NCBI RefSeq assembly: GCF_030272615.1 | Contig: NC_081410.1 | Location: 573,635,241-573,699,240, forward strand | Direction of reading: 5' to 3' | DNA from: Cryptomeria japonica | Lineage: Eukaryota; Streptophyta; Pinopsida; Cupressales; Cupressaceae | Length of the DNA stretch: 64,000 bases | Shown here: piece after piece, positions 35,800 through 47,658 of the stretch | Numbering within the stretch: the first letter of the stretch is position 1 | Layout of the letters: each line of letters opens with the position of its first letter | Position numbers and translations under genes: made by a program | The notes under the pieces: generated by a model | The model's input: the letters and a program-made list of their open reading frames with translations, nothing else | What the model was told of the DNA's origin: nothing | Databases searched by the model: none

Positions 35800-36969
35800 T
35801 ATCCGGCAAGCTGCCCATTATACTCTGACTATTGATACTCTGTATAGTCGAGGTCTAGATGGTACTCTTCTTTGTTGCCTTGATCATAATGAATCTGACT
35901 CTTCTTTACAAGAGATTCATGAAGGTATCTGTGGTATAGATTCTAGTGGTCCTACTTTTGCTAAAATACTTCTAAGAATGGGATATTACTGGCTGACAAT
36001 GGAAAAGAATTGTTATCATTTTTTAAAGAAATATCCTAAATGCCAAATCCATGGCAACCTTATACATGCACCAGCATAGGAATGAAACCCATTCACATTA
36101 TCCTGGCCTTTTTGTTAGTGGGGACTAGACTTAGTGGGTAAAATACACCCTTCATCTTCAAATGGACATAAGCTCATTATCACTGCAACATAATACTTTA
36201 CCAAATGGATTGAAGCAGTCCCCATGACCACAGTAACTAGAGAACAAACTGCTTCCTTCATTCTTAATTATCTAATCTATAGATATGGCATTCCAAGTTC
36301 CATCATCATAGATAATGGACGACCTTTCAAAAACCAGGATGTATGAGAACTATGTGAACGATTCAAGATCCAACATCATTTCTCTACACCTTACTACCCA
36401 CAGGGGAATGGTGAAGTCGAGGCATCCAACAAAACAATATTGAAAATCCTCAAGAAAACAGTAAATGATGCAGGAAAAGATTGGCACGTGCAACTCAATC
36501 CCACACTTTGGGCATACATAACTAGCATCCGCACACCTATAGGAGCTACACTATATTCAATGGTGTATGGATCAGAAGTAATTTTACCCCTAGAGGTAGA
36601 AATCCCATCTCTCAAAGTATCTTTGAAAGGCCTCATTCTAAATGAAGAGTATCGAGTCAACTGAATGCAAGAGCTAGAACTTCTAGATGAAAAGCAACAA
36701 CATGCCTACACTCACCTCAAAGAATATTAGCAACACATGTGCCAAAGCTACAATCACAAGGTCATCCCTAGGATTTTTAAAATTGGTGATCTAGTACTCA
36801 AAGAAAATCCCATAAATCAACAAGATCAGGAAAAGAAAGGGAAATTTGAACCTAACTGGTTAGGTCCCTATGTCATCATATCAGCCTATGGATCGGGTCC
36901 CTATCAGCTCACAAATTTAGAAGGAGATGTGCTTGATGAACCAACTAAAAAAATCCATTTGGAGAAATA
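35800..36969 (+). pseudogene. Integrase of element A
   Basis: The zinc region reads IHEGICGIDSSG...KKYPKCQIHG, where one His and one Cys of the HHCC set are replaced. The DDE core is recognisable: WGLDLVGKI, then IIIDNGRPFKNQ, then YYPQGNGEVEASN near 36391-36430. The C-terminal part has KIGDLVLKENP and FEPNWLGPYVI, ending EPTKKIHLEK at 36969. Several stops interrupt the frame. It would join element DNA to the chromosome. Confidence 0.85.
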
Positions 36970-38480
36970 ATATACTTGAGCAATCTAATGCACGGAAAAA
37001 TTAAAAAATCACAAAAAGCAAATAAAAAGGTACAATAAAAACAACTGGTGAAAACCTAGCAATAGGCGCTATTATGAGAGGATAGCTTCTCTATCTATCT
37101 ATACTAAAGAACTTTAATATCCACAATCTAGCACTACCATCCATTGCCCAACACTTTATCAAAATAACATCATCTAGGATATACTTAGCGTAGTCACTAT
37201 CCTGGTTTATCTGAATATCATTTCATCCTATCCCACCATGGCTTGGTAATCACTGTACATATGCACCTTAGGAGGTAAATTTAGCTAGGGGTAACATTGA
37301 TCAATATTCTGTCCTAAGTCAAAAATTACAGCAGACTAAGAGCATCATTTTCAGCAAACCAAACAAACAATCATGAGAACAAAATATTGATACACTTAAC
37401 AGATTCACAACACAAGATGAATGATTTTTTGAAGTATAAAATGTTTACATCTTGCATGAAGTTTTGACTATTTTGCACTTGAACTTTTTTTGAACTATTG
37501 GCTCCTCTAAATTTTCTCAATAATGCATCAAGAAAGTAATTGGGACTTCAATATTTTTTTTAGTTTATGTCTGTGAGGTGATCACTTGTATTGTCCAAAT
37601 ACTTGTCTCAAGACATGATTCAAAGCATATCACTGAAGACATGGTTCCACTTTGCACATACAACTGGTTTAATCTTGTTGTTTATACACAAGCCACACTC
37701 AGGTCATCTTGGTTCAATTATACCCCGACGCTTGTGCCATCTTGCAAAATCAAAAATGATGTAAATTTTTCTCAGGTCATTATGGTTCAATTATACCATT
37801 ATGCTTGTATAAATTTTCAACATATCCCAACAGCTCAATGATGATAAACATAAAACAATTGATGACATGTGACTATATAGGAATGACAAATGAAAGAATG
37901 AGGATGATCAATTAGTTGCATATCATTTTACAATTAGTTGCATCTCATTAGTTTCATATAATTCTATAAATAGTTGGAAATCATTATCATTATCATACAT
38001 GTCATTTTCAAAATACATCTCATATAATTATCATATCATACATCTCATTTTCAAGATACATCTCACATCATTATCATTATCATACATCTCATTTTCAAGA
38101 TACATATCACATCATTATCATACATCTCATTTTCAAGATACATATCACATCATTATCATTATCATACATATCATTTTCAAGATACATCTCACATCATATC
38201 ATTATCATACATCTCATTTTCAACATATATCTCACATATCATGCATCATGCATCATCATATCATGTCCATCAAATATTAAATCACATACATCTATCTAAG
38301 AATTGCAACATCATCATAGAATCATCAAGATCATATATAAAGAATCATTCATCAAACACATCACATGTGGATCAAAGAAAACAGTGGCGTATATATATCT
38401 CCAAAATGATCAAGTATACAAAAGATGTCATGTCTGTCCCAAAATACAACAAATGATCAAAATACAATAGAGACAAGGTC
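36970..38480 (+). other. 3' non-coding region of element A with a ~44-bp tandem repeat
   Basis: No coding frame of note. At 37990-38235 there are about six units of the type CATCTCATTTTCAAGATACATCTCACATCATTATC, spaced 38-44 bp, the length varying with the number of ATTATC words. Near 37700-37810 a TCAGGTCAT...TTGGTTCAATTATACC segment occurs twice. Confidence 0.7.
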
Positions 38481-38489
38481 TCTCAAGTA

Positions 38490-40440
38490 TGACTATCTCC
38501 TAAGAGTGATGGTCTTGCAGTAGATGTCCCAGCACCTGGATCTCTAGGAGGATCCTGTCGAGGTGGCCCAGTCACACTCCTACTCTTTGTCCCTGACTAA
38601 CTCTGAGATGACTGACTAGCATTAAAGCTAGGGGCCCTCTGCTCTTTGGGGACTAGGTCCTCATACAACCACCTATAGTACTCGACCACCATGGTAGTGT
38701 GTCGTATCTCCCTCAATGTGTCTCGCATCGGGGCACCTACTGTCACTCTCTGCAATCTCTATGCAAGCTCCTCTACTCAACCTTGATGCTCTCTCTTTGT
38801 ATCCCGCTTTGCGGTAAGATGAGTAATCTGACATTGATGCACCAATAACTATGTTTGTAGATGTTGCACTAACAACTGTAAGGATCTGATCTAAGAATCC
38901 TCTCAGTGAGTGGGAATTTGAATCTGGAGGGGTACCTGTGTCGTGGTGCCCCCTATCCCTCTCCCTATCCTTGACACTAGTGGGGGTAAAACATCTGACC
39001 TCCTCCTCTGGGTCGGCTACCTAAAATCACCTGTCCCTCCCACAACTGCTATCACCTCCCCCACTTACCCACCACCACCAGCTCCAATAGCCAAACCTCC
39101 CCTCCCTCTATCCTCCACGACCCACTGCACTACCCTCTCAACCTGTATCCCTCTCTCCCCACCAACTCCACCTCTATCTCCTCTCCCTCTATCCCCATGC
39201 CAACCTCGGCCACCTCCTCCACCATCTCCACCATCATCACCTCCACCATCCCCACCTCCCTCATCCAACTCCTCTTCATCCTCTCCATGTCTACCTAGCC
39301 TCTCCAGCTACTCATCCTCATCCTCATCCTCATCAAAAGTGGGAATCATCTCTACTAGATCCAATATCCTGGCCACCGCATGAGCCGCAAATAGTACTAT
39401 TAACTCCTCTGTCATACCTACATCCACTATCTCGTAGGCATAATCCCAAATCTGATTGGCTAGGTGAAAGAACTCAATTGCCATCGTGCTATCAATGGTG
39501 ATGCTACCTCCATCGAGCATACAAGCATGCTCCCAGTGGTATCCCCTACTGTCATCCATACTGCCACAAAACTTGGCTATGTAGAAATCTCTGAATAACA
39601 AAGGGTGTTTTCCCTATCAAATACTGAGACATGTAGACATAAGGCATCTCCATCCCATCCTCTGCCCACACCTCACAATCCATATACAGTCTCGAGATGA
39701 CCGTGTCAATATCATCAAACACTCACCTCCAATGCTCTGGTTTGCCCAGCTTACATTGGACAACTATCCCTCTATATCCATAGGCATAAGAAAACCCAAC
39801 AGGCCTATCTCTGTCTGCAAGTGGCCTCATTATGGGAATATGCTCCCATGCCCACACCTGTAGCAATGTAACCCTAGCTAATAGACTCCCATATCCCAAG
39901 TACACCACCTGATGCAGGTCCCTGTATAAGTGGGCCAACATAGCAGACCCCCATGCGAATCGGCGACCCTGTGTCACCATGTCCTCCAAAACAAACCCCC
40001 ATCCCACTGCTATTCCCTTCAACCTATGGTTGAGACATAAGAAACCACCTATAAATCTTGCTAGCATTAATGGTAGAGGAGCGTAATCTAAATCAATGAA
40101 CTCCTACCAGGGGATCTTGTCTCCACAAATCATATCATCCTATAATATCCAGTGAAGAGCCTCTGTACCACCCTCCTCAGTCTGCTCATATGGCAATAGT
40201 GCACCTCCCACAGGAATCCACAAAATCTGGTAGCAATCCTCAGGTGTCACTGTAATCTCACGTGTCACCAAATGAAAGGTGTTGGTGTCACTATGCCTCC
40301 TCTCAGCCAAAGTTGTCAATAAACCTCAGTTAATGATATACCAGGGCATCTCTAACAAAGAGGATAGTCCACACCTCTCAATAATATCCTGGTCTGCCTG
40401 TGTCAGTCATGGTATCAAAGACCACAGTCTCAGAAATCAC
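38490..40440 (-). pseudogene. Antisense plant mobile domain (PMD, aminotransferase-like) pseudogene within element A
   Basis: Read on the minus strand from about 40440, the first part gives LAERRHSDTNTFHL and REITVTPEDCYQILWIPVGG, matching the ALvERWRpETHTFHLP-x-GEmTiTLqDV start of PMD proteins. It continues LMLARFIGGFLCLNHRL, RFAWGSAMLAHLYRDLHQV and LLQVWAWEHIPIMRP (40067-39723), all hallmarks of this domain. A Met-Ser rich middle (39601-39308), an Asp/Gly-rich low-complexity tail (39268-39065) and a short C-terminal part to about 38490 follow. At least six stops break it. PMD proteins occur in MULE and Ty3 elements and as host genes. Here it lies between integrase and 3' LTR, opposite to gag-pol. 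Confidence 0.75.
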
Positions 40441-40449
40441 TCTTGCAAC

Positions 40450-41058
40450 TACACAACCCCAAGCCACTCCTATCAAAAACAAAACATGTCCAATATCAAT
40501 TTCCTCATCAAATCAAAATTCATATCAAAATCAAATTCATAACAACTTGAAACATTGAAAATCTAATCAAGTTCCACATCATATCAATCCATATCAATAT
40601 CAGATCATTTCAACTTGAAACACAACAAATCAAATGAAGTTATCTATCAAATCCATATCATCTTGAAAAACAACTCAAGTTTCACAACCATATCAGCTTG
40701 AAAAACAACTCAAGTTTCACATCCATATTAGCTTGGAAAAGAACTCAAGTTTCACAACCATATCAACTTGAAAAATAACTCAAGTTTCCCATTCATATCA
40801 ACTTGAAACAATGCATATCAAATCAAGTTCATATCAAATCAAATCCATATCAAATTCATATAAACTTGAAACATTGAAAATAAAATCAAGTTATCTATCA
40901 AAAATCCAAAATTGGAACTCATATCAGACAATTTATCAAACCAACACACAATAGGCTTGCAGACTGACTATCGCACCGATCCCGAAAAAACTGGCAAACA
41001 CCTACTTATCCCCAACTATCTTCATTCATCTTAAAATCCTATTTTCCTCAACATTTTC
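40450..41058. repeat. 35-bp tandem repeat and 3' end of element A interior
   Basis: At 40660-40812 four to five units of CAACTCAAGTTTCACAACCA followed by TATCAGCTTGAAAAA recur every 35 bp (40671, 40706, 40741, 40776). Looser CATATCAAATCAAGTT words surround them. No polypurine tract is recognisable before the 3' LTR at about 41059. Confidence 0.75.
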
Positions 41059-42523
41059 CACCTACGTACTAAAAAATTCCTAAATGAATATTTAATGTTC
41101 ATTTTATTCTCATTCCTCTATTTAGTTAAATCTAATTTAATTAAATCACCCACATTCCTCTATTTAATTAAATAAATTATTCTATTGATTTATTTAAATT
41201 CACTTAAGCATTTTATATCAATTAATTGAATAAATCATTTTATTTAATTAAATCCCTTCTCTCTATTTTTAATTAAATTTATATTTAATTAAATAGTTCA
41301 CCCCAAATAAATAAATCTAATTTATTTAAATTCCCCACTTGCAACCAAATTAAAATAAAGTAATTTATTTTAATTAAATCCTATTATTCCTCACCTACTT
41401 GCATTTTCCTACATCTCCCACTTGCCTCCTAACCCTCTTCCTAAATTCTTCTAGAACCCTCCTAATCGTAATCAATTAACCTAAACCCATCAATTATCCC
41501 CTTTTCCCTAAATTTGAGGAGGTCACTTCTCAAATTTTGAGTAAAGTCTTCCAAAGGCATTAAAGCCTTTATGCCTTCAACAAGCTAACTTGTTGAATAC
41601 CCCCAAATTTGGAAGGACTCTTACAAATTTGTCCCCAAAGTCTTTCAAACCATTAATGGTTAACTAACCCTTAGTGGCATGGTTAGAGACTTTTTTCCTA
41701 GCTCAACCCTCATCTAACCCAGGGGTCTCATCAAGCATTCATTGCTTTGACCATGGTTATCCCTTCAACCCTTGTACAAGAGTTTATCCTTTGGGTAAAA
41801 CCTTTATCCATTGGATAACTATAACCTAACCTTAACTCTTACCTCCTAGGGTAACCATGAGGTCTTCTCAAGCATTTGATGCTTCTTACTTCTCCTCTCA
41901 AGCAATCTTATGTTGACAATTGTCACCATTTCATTGGTGAGAATTGTAAACATGGATTGATAACTTTCAATCCCAGCCCTTGATTAAATCATTCAATCCT
42001 GACCATCCATTGCCCTGTTTTTCCTATAAATAGAGCCCTCATCGCTCCATTTTGTCATCCAAGTCTTTAGCATCATACTTATTCTCAATTTTAGCAAGCA
42101 TTTAGCCTCTCTTTGTAATATAAATAAATCGAATAATTATTTTAGAGTATGTCTATCATCTTAGATTAAATCATATAACTAGCATATCATGTTAGGATGG
42201 TATTTTTACTAACCTTGTCATCTTATCATCTAGTTTAGTTCATTTGTTAAAATCATGCATAAATAGGATGATTCATAATAAATTTGATCTAAAGCATCCC
42301 TCGTTCTTGCATTTGTCATCCCTAAGTCACTTTTCTCAGTTATCTGAGAGAAAAGGCATTGGTTTGAAGGACTTTGTGAGATAGAGAACCATGGAACACT
42401 CCTTGGGAAGTTGAGCTATTCCTCATGGCTCCATAAATTGCACCAAGAGTCCAATGGGTGTGTGGGCAAGTCTTTGAATATTTTCACAATTTAAGTTTCA
42501 TTGAAACACTTTTCCTACATATA
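41059..42523 (+). repeat. 3' LTR of element A
   Basis: It matches the split 5' LTR along its length, with two extra ~25-bp segments near 41400 and 41975. TATAAA box at 42025-42030. It ends CCTACATATA where the 5' copy ends CCCACATACA, followed by the GTAGG duplication. The start is approximate because the first bases have diverged. Confidence 0.88.
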
Positions 42524-42528
42524 GTAGG

Positions 42529-43204
42529 AAGTTGTTATTTTCTTTTAAATAAGTGTCCACGTCTCTTCTCTGAGGTTAGAAAGAAAGAGAGGGACAAAGA
42601 TAAGAAGATTTAGAAATAAAGTTGCTGAGTGTTTTAGTTTTTTTTTCATTCCAAATGATGTATCGACTTTTGAAAATCAATGAATAAAGTTATGTTATTT
42701 TGAGCACTTAGAGTTATTTTGGAAGCCTAGATACACTCATTCAAGGGGGCCCAATTGGTGAGTGATCCTATGCCTTTGTTAAATTTAGTTTTAATTTTTT
42801 ACTGTAGTAGACATCCTAGCATTGACTGTTCTTGCAACCACGGGAAACAAATCCATTGACTGTTCCTGCAACCCAAGCAAACATAGTAATTCATGTTTGA
42901 CAACTTTGGGCCTAGTTAACATTTCTTTAAGTGAGTTTTATGTTAATGTCAAGTTTTCCTATAGCCATTCAGTTGTTTTAATTCTTGCTTTCTTTTTCCA
43001 AAAAGATTTTAGTTGCTGCAGTAATGCAAGATAGCTATCGCAGGAACTTAGAGCATATATAATGCAAACCCATTTCAAGTAATATGTCCCTGGGTGGACA
43101 ATCAAATGAACTTCAGTTATGGAGATAGTACTTCATAAAGTGAATGTACAAACTTCAATATGAGACTTTAACTATAGTTATTATTCCTATTGGTGGAGGG
43201 ACCA
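42529..43204 (+). repeat. 5' LTR of element D, second part
   Basis: It matches 58446-59113 (AAGTTGTTNTTTTCTTTTAA and onward) and ends GGGACCA. With the first part it totals about 1,295 bp, against 1,288 bp for the 3' LTR. Confidence 0.88.
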
Positions 43205-43208
43205 TTTT

Positions 43209-43226
43209 TGGCGCCATTGTTAGGGA
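43209..43226 (+). other. Primer binding site of element D
   Basis: TGGCGCCATTGTTAGGGA follows the LTR after four T/A bases. It resembles the tRNA-Asp-type PBS (TGGCGCCGTTGCCGGGGA) used by Athila-like elements, with a few mismatches. Confidence 0.75.
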
Positions 43227-43325
43227 TGGTGTCAAACTAAGAACCTGTTATGGTTATTATCTTTTTAGTTTTCAATTTGATTATTTTTGATAGCCCAGTT
43301 TGTTTAAAGTAATTCTTGAATATAC

Positions 43326-44742
43326 ATGCATAGGCGAAGAAGGGATGCTCAAGGTAGATTCCTTCCTAATCACCCTAATCATGCAAGACTCAATGCACAT
43401 AATCCCCCAAATGGAAATTCCTTCTGCTACACTATATCGAATCCCATAGACTTTGAACCCTCTTGAATTTGAACTTCCTGAGAACAACCTCCATTTTCTC
43501 TTTGGATCTCTTGAAGACGAACTTTGTTTAGTGAATTCTTTCCAAATCCCAATGCAAGGAAATCCATCCCCTGGTGGGAATAACCAACCTCCACCTATGG
43601 CACTAACATTTGAGTTCCCTATTTCTGATCAGCATGATAATGCTAATCTCAAGAACATTATAGCTTCTTCCCTCCTTAAATTCTATGGAATAGTGACAAA
43701 AGACCCAGACACATTCTTGTTTGAGTTTGATGTCCTCTATAAGAGTTTTGATTATACTATAGATGCCCATAGACTCAAAATATTCCCTACCACTTTGAAA
43801 GAATCAGCTTTGAGATGGTTTATGAGTCTAGGGAGTAGCACAATCACTACATGGGATGGGATGAAATGATTGTTTGTCACGAAATACAAGGATTATTGTA
43901 GAGGCACTAACCAACATGGGGATGATATTTTTAGTATGACATAGAAAGAAGATGAGAGTCTAGAATATTATCTGGAGAGGTTTCTATTAAGTGTCAAAAA
44001 GTCCAAGCATAGCACTCTAAATGAAGAGTCTCTCAAGCTAATATTTTTGAGAGGAATCAGTGATGAATGCATAGTTGCTTTGGATCTTATGGGGGGACGT
44101 AACATAACACAATCAACATGGAATGACATTGGACAAATTTTTCAAAAGTATTCCAGACCTGCTTCTAAGAAGAGTGGGAATTTCAAGCCAGGAGTTTCTT
44201 CATCAACATCTAGTTATGGAGTTTCTAGAATGGAACTTAGCCATTTGTTGAAGCATTTTAAGGAGGATATCATAAACAATATGGCTACTCAACTGGATAC
44301 ACTTTCAGCTAAGAAGAAGCACAAGGAAGCTAATGCAGTTCTTGTAGAATTATGTCCCCATTGTAGATAGAGGAAGAGAGACTACAACTGTAAAATGGTT
44401 GCAAATCTTGAAGTTCTTCATTTCAAGGCAATCCAAGGTCATGATGAACAAGTTTTCTATGTTGCTGAAAGAAGGCCAAATTTTCCAAGACAAGGTATGC
44501 CTCCTAATCCACTCTCTTATTTTGGTTATAGTGGAAATTCCTATGCACCAAATAATGAATGACAATCTCCATATGCTCAAAATTTTGGTAGTTATCCAAA
44601 CTGGTATGGTCCTCAAGGCCAAGGGCAACATTTTGCTAATCAAACTCCATAGTGGTAGTAGTCACAAGGAAATTAGTCTCCACCTCAAGGACCATGGTAA
44701 CAATTACAAGGAAATTGGCAACCTGCAACTCAATGGAGGGGG
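43326..44742 (+). pseudogene. Gag of element D, first part
   Basis: Starts MHRRRRDAQGRFLPN at 43326; a frameshift lies near 43450. The capsid part includes NIIASSLLKFYGIV, DAHRLKIFPTTLKESALRWF and LIFLRGISDECIVALDLMGG, the order of Athila-type Gag. Stops at 43867 and 43942, among others, break it. Element E is inserted at 44747 in the Gly/Gln-rich tail, which continues after 52542. Confidence 0.8.
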
Positions 44743-44747
44743 GGTCA

Positions 44748-46240
44748 TGTTGGCATTTCAATATCAGGAGATTGTTGATATTCAGTAAGGATATTGAGAA
44801 GGTTGTTGAAGATTATTGATATAACTGAAGAAGGATGATAACTATCTTTATAACATTATTTTTTCATTGATGTCAAGAGATTGATTATCTAATTTAGTAT
44901 GATGTTGCCATATCTTGAGAAGATTGATTTGAAGAGAATTAAGATGTCCGTAAAAGACACAGAAAGAATGTGATGAATAAGGGGAGAAATAAGTTATTCA
45001 ATGGGCAACTATTACCGAGTTAGACAATGATGAGATCATGATGTTTAGATTGTTTTGATGTCCTACATATGTTGTTGATTGTAAGGTTAATACTATACTA
45101 TGTCACCGAGCAAAGAACCTAGTCGGTAAACCCTAAGGTTATCGATATCGGTTAATGAAGGTGAAATGTCTACCTAGTAAAGTTTAGTATTTACCGAGTT
45201 GCAACCAAGTTATGACAGTGCGCATGGGATGGATAAAAACATTGTTTAATGAAGGACAATGATTAGCTAGAGATGTATAATTGATTGGTATGTCATGCAT
45301 GAAGTTTGTTAAGGATCTATGGCAAAGGAAAATTGACAGGAAGATCTATAGCGCAAATTGAACCGCAATATTGTTATGCAAGTTCCAAGAAAGGACTGCA
45401 AGTCCCAAGGTAAGGTAAAACATTTTTCAGATCGAAGGATACATTGAACTTGGTCATGTTTGAAGATCTGATGGCTAAGATTGATCATGGTAAATTTGAT
45501 CAAGGAGATTAAGCGGTTAGCAATTGTTTATAAATGAGGAATTGTTGATAAACAATGTATGCAGACAAGTGTATGGATAGGGATGCTACATAGTGATTAC
45601 CGAGCACAAAAGCTTGAAGACCTATTTGAATAACAAACTAGAGAGCCCAACAGAGGGATAGATAAGTCCTATGACTAGATTGTTTTGAGCAAATAAGAAT
45701 CTTCTTTAGCATTTTAGATGTGAAGTTGCAGATAGATTTGTATTACTGTTATTTTGTAACTGACAAAAAATCTCTTAACTGAGGGGACTTAACAGTCTTA
45801 TATGTAAACCCTCTAGCAAGGTAACATTCTAAGTGAGTGTTTGAAATCCTTTGACAAGGTCACTTCTAACAAAGTGAAGATCCTAACAAATCTGAGGGAA
45901 ATCCCTTAACTGAGTCACATCTAGCAATGTGTTTGTAATCTTTAACAGGATTTGCTTTTAACCAAGCATACTCTAGAAGAGTATATTTCTTAGTGGGTCT
46001 GAAATCTCGCAGTGGTTTTTCCCTATTTGGATTTCCACATTAAATCTGGTGTTATGAGTGTTACTATGATTATGTGTTCATAAGTTTGCATGTTTAGCAG
46101 TTTTGGTTATATTGCTGAAGTATAAGTTAGCAAGGTTGAATCTATTGTTTTTATGGAAGTTTAAGTTTGTATGATTCACCCCCCCCCCCATCTTGTTTGC
46201 TATTAGCATCTACACTTTACATTAAGTATCAAAACTATCA
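44748..46240 (+). repeat. 5' LTR of element E (1,493 bp)
   Basis: Starts TGTTGGCATTTCAATATCAG, ends AAAACTATCA. A poly-C run (CACCCCCCCCC, ~46178) lies near the end, as in the LTRs at 52484 and in element F. Confidence 0.93.
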
Positions 46241-46242
46241 AT

Positions 46243-46256
46243 TGGTATCAGAGCTT
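46243..46256 (+). other. Primer binding site of element E (initiator Met tRNA)
   Basis: TGGTATCAGAGCTT, two bases after the LTR, is the standard complement to the 3' end of initiator methionine tRNA in plant copia elements. Confidence 0.92.
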
Positions 46257-46305
46257 TGGACTCTGAAAGAAAAACTTTAAAGGTACTTGAGGCAAAGATC
46301 CAAAG

Positions 46306-47658
46306 ATGAATAAAAGGGATGCACCGAAGCTGAACAAGTCAAGTTTCTCCACATGGCAGAAAAGGATGAAGCTACATTTATCAAGAATTGGAGAATATGA
46401 AACATATTATCTAGAGAATGATTATATTGCACCGAGCACCAACCCTATGACCTTGGAAGAGATAAAGGAAAAGCAAGAACATATTCAAGCTATGATTGAA
46501 ATTACATTAGCATTGACCAACTTAGAGTTTAATAATCTAGAAGGTTGTAATGATGCAAAAGCAATGTGGACTAAGCTCATATCTATATATGGAGGTGATG
46601 AACATGTTCAAAGAGAAAAAGTAGATAGTCTAAGAGGACAACTTGAATCCATGAGGATGAATGAAGGTGAGAACATAACCCAATACAGTACAAGACTAAA
46701 GGAGATTGTCAATCAAATTAAAGGAGTAGGTGGAACTATTGAAGAAAAGGGTATAACAAGTAAGTTGTTGAGAACCCTTCTACCAGCTTATGTTATTTGA
46801 ATCTCTGCAATCAATGAATTGAGGTCTGTACCTAACATGCCAATTTCTTTGGATGCTACTATTGGTAAGCTACATGCATTTGAGTTAAGTAATTTTGATA
46901 ATAGTGGGTCTTCAACAAATAAAGTAGAATCTGCATTCAGTTCTTTTCATATTAGTGAATCTGATGATTACAATGATAGAATGAGTAAGTACTCTGAAGG
47001 AGATAACAATGGAGCAAGTGAAAGATTTCACAAGAACATGGAAAAAGTGCACAAACTATATGAGGAAATCAAGAAGAAAGAAGAGTTTGAAGCATTATTA
47101 GCCAGAAGGTTACCGAGAGGCAAAGGTAAGTATAAAGGGAAGCTACCTTTAAAATGTTTCAATTGTGATAAGATAGGACATATGGCTTCTAACTGCCCTG
47201 ACAAAGAATCTAGTGAAAAGAGAGAATACCGAGATAATAGACAGAAAGATAACCAATACAGAGGACACCAAAACTTCAGAAGGAGAGATAGAAAGACATG
47301 TCTAATAGCAGATGAGGAATCCAATGATGATGAATTTGATGAAACTGATACTGAGGAAGTTCTTTATGTGGCTATTAAGGATGGATCTGATGAAGAAAGG
47401 TATGAAGGAAAAGCTCTAATATCTCACATAAATAATAATGATTCTTGGATCATAGACAGTGGATGCTCACATCATATGATAGGTGATAAACACAAGTTTA
47501 TTAAATTAGAGGACTATGATAGAGGCTATGTAAGATTTGGTAATGATGCACCATGTCCGATGAAAGGTAAAGGATCTATAACACTTCTTGACAATGCTAA
47601 ATGTGATGATGTATACTGGGTTGAAGGATTGAAATACAATTTGTTGAGTGTAGCATAG
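46306..47658 (+). pseudogene. Gag and protease of element E
   Basis: Starts MNKRDAPKLNKSSFSTWQKR. The UBN2-type Gag core includes NNLEGCNDAKAMWTKLISIYGG and LRGQLESMRMNEGENI. A TGA at 46798 splits it (I-TGA-ISAINELRS, probably CGA before). The zinc knuckle CFNCDKIGHMASNC is at 47155-47196 and the protease active site WIIDSGCSHHM at 47446-47478. A TAG at 47656 (SVA*LNN) ends the open piece. Gag forms particles and protease would cleave the polyprotein. Confidence 0.9.

Larger units (their letters stand above)
17251..42523 (+). mobile_element. Element A: Tat-like Ty3/gypsy retrotransposon with extra genes, nested in D
   Basis: It is flanked by perfect GTAGG duplications (17246-17250, 42524-42528). 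Order: 5' LTR (split by element B), PBS, ~2.6 kb leader, gag, protease, G-patch-like segment, RT, RNase H, archaeal-type RNase H, integrase, ~1.5 kb of 3' non-coding DNA with tandem repeats, an antisense plant-mobile-domain pseudogene, 3' LTR. The second RNase H after the RT-linked one is a hallmark of the Tat lineage. Reading frames are broken throughout, many times by TAG. Without the insertion of B, the element is about 17.4 kb. Confidence 0.85.

Noticed and set aside
39065-39268. Gly/Asp-rich frame as an independent gene
   Set aside because: It is in line with the antisense PMD pseudogene as its low-complexity tail. The Ser/Pro-rich frame on the opposite strand (38943-39383) is its shadow.
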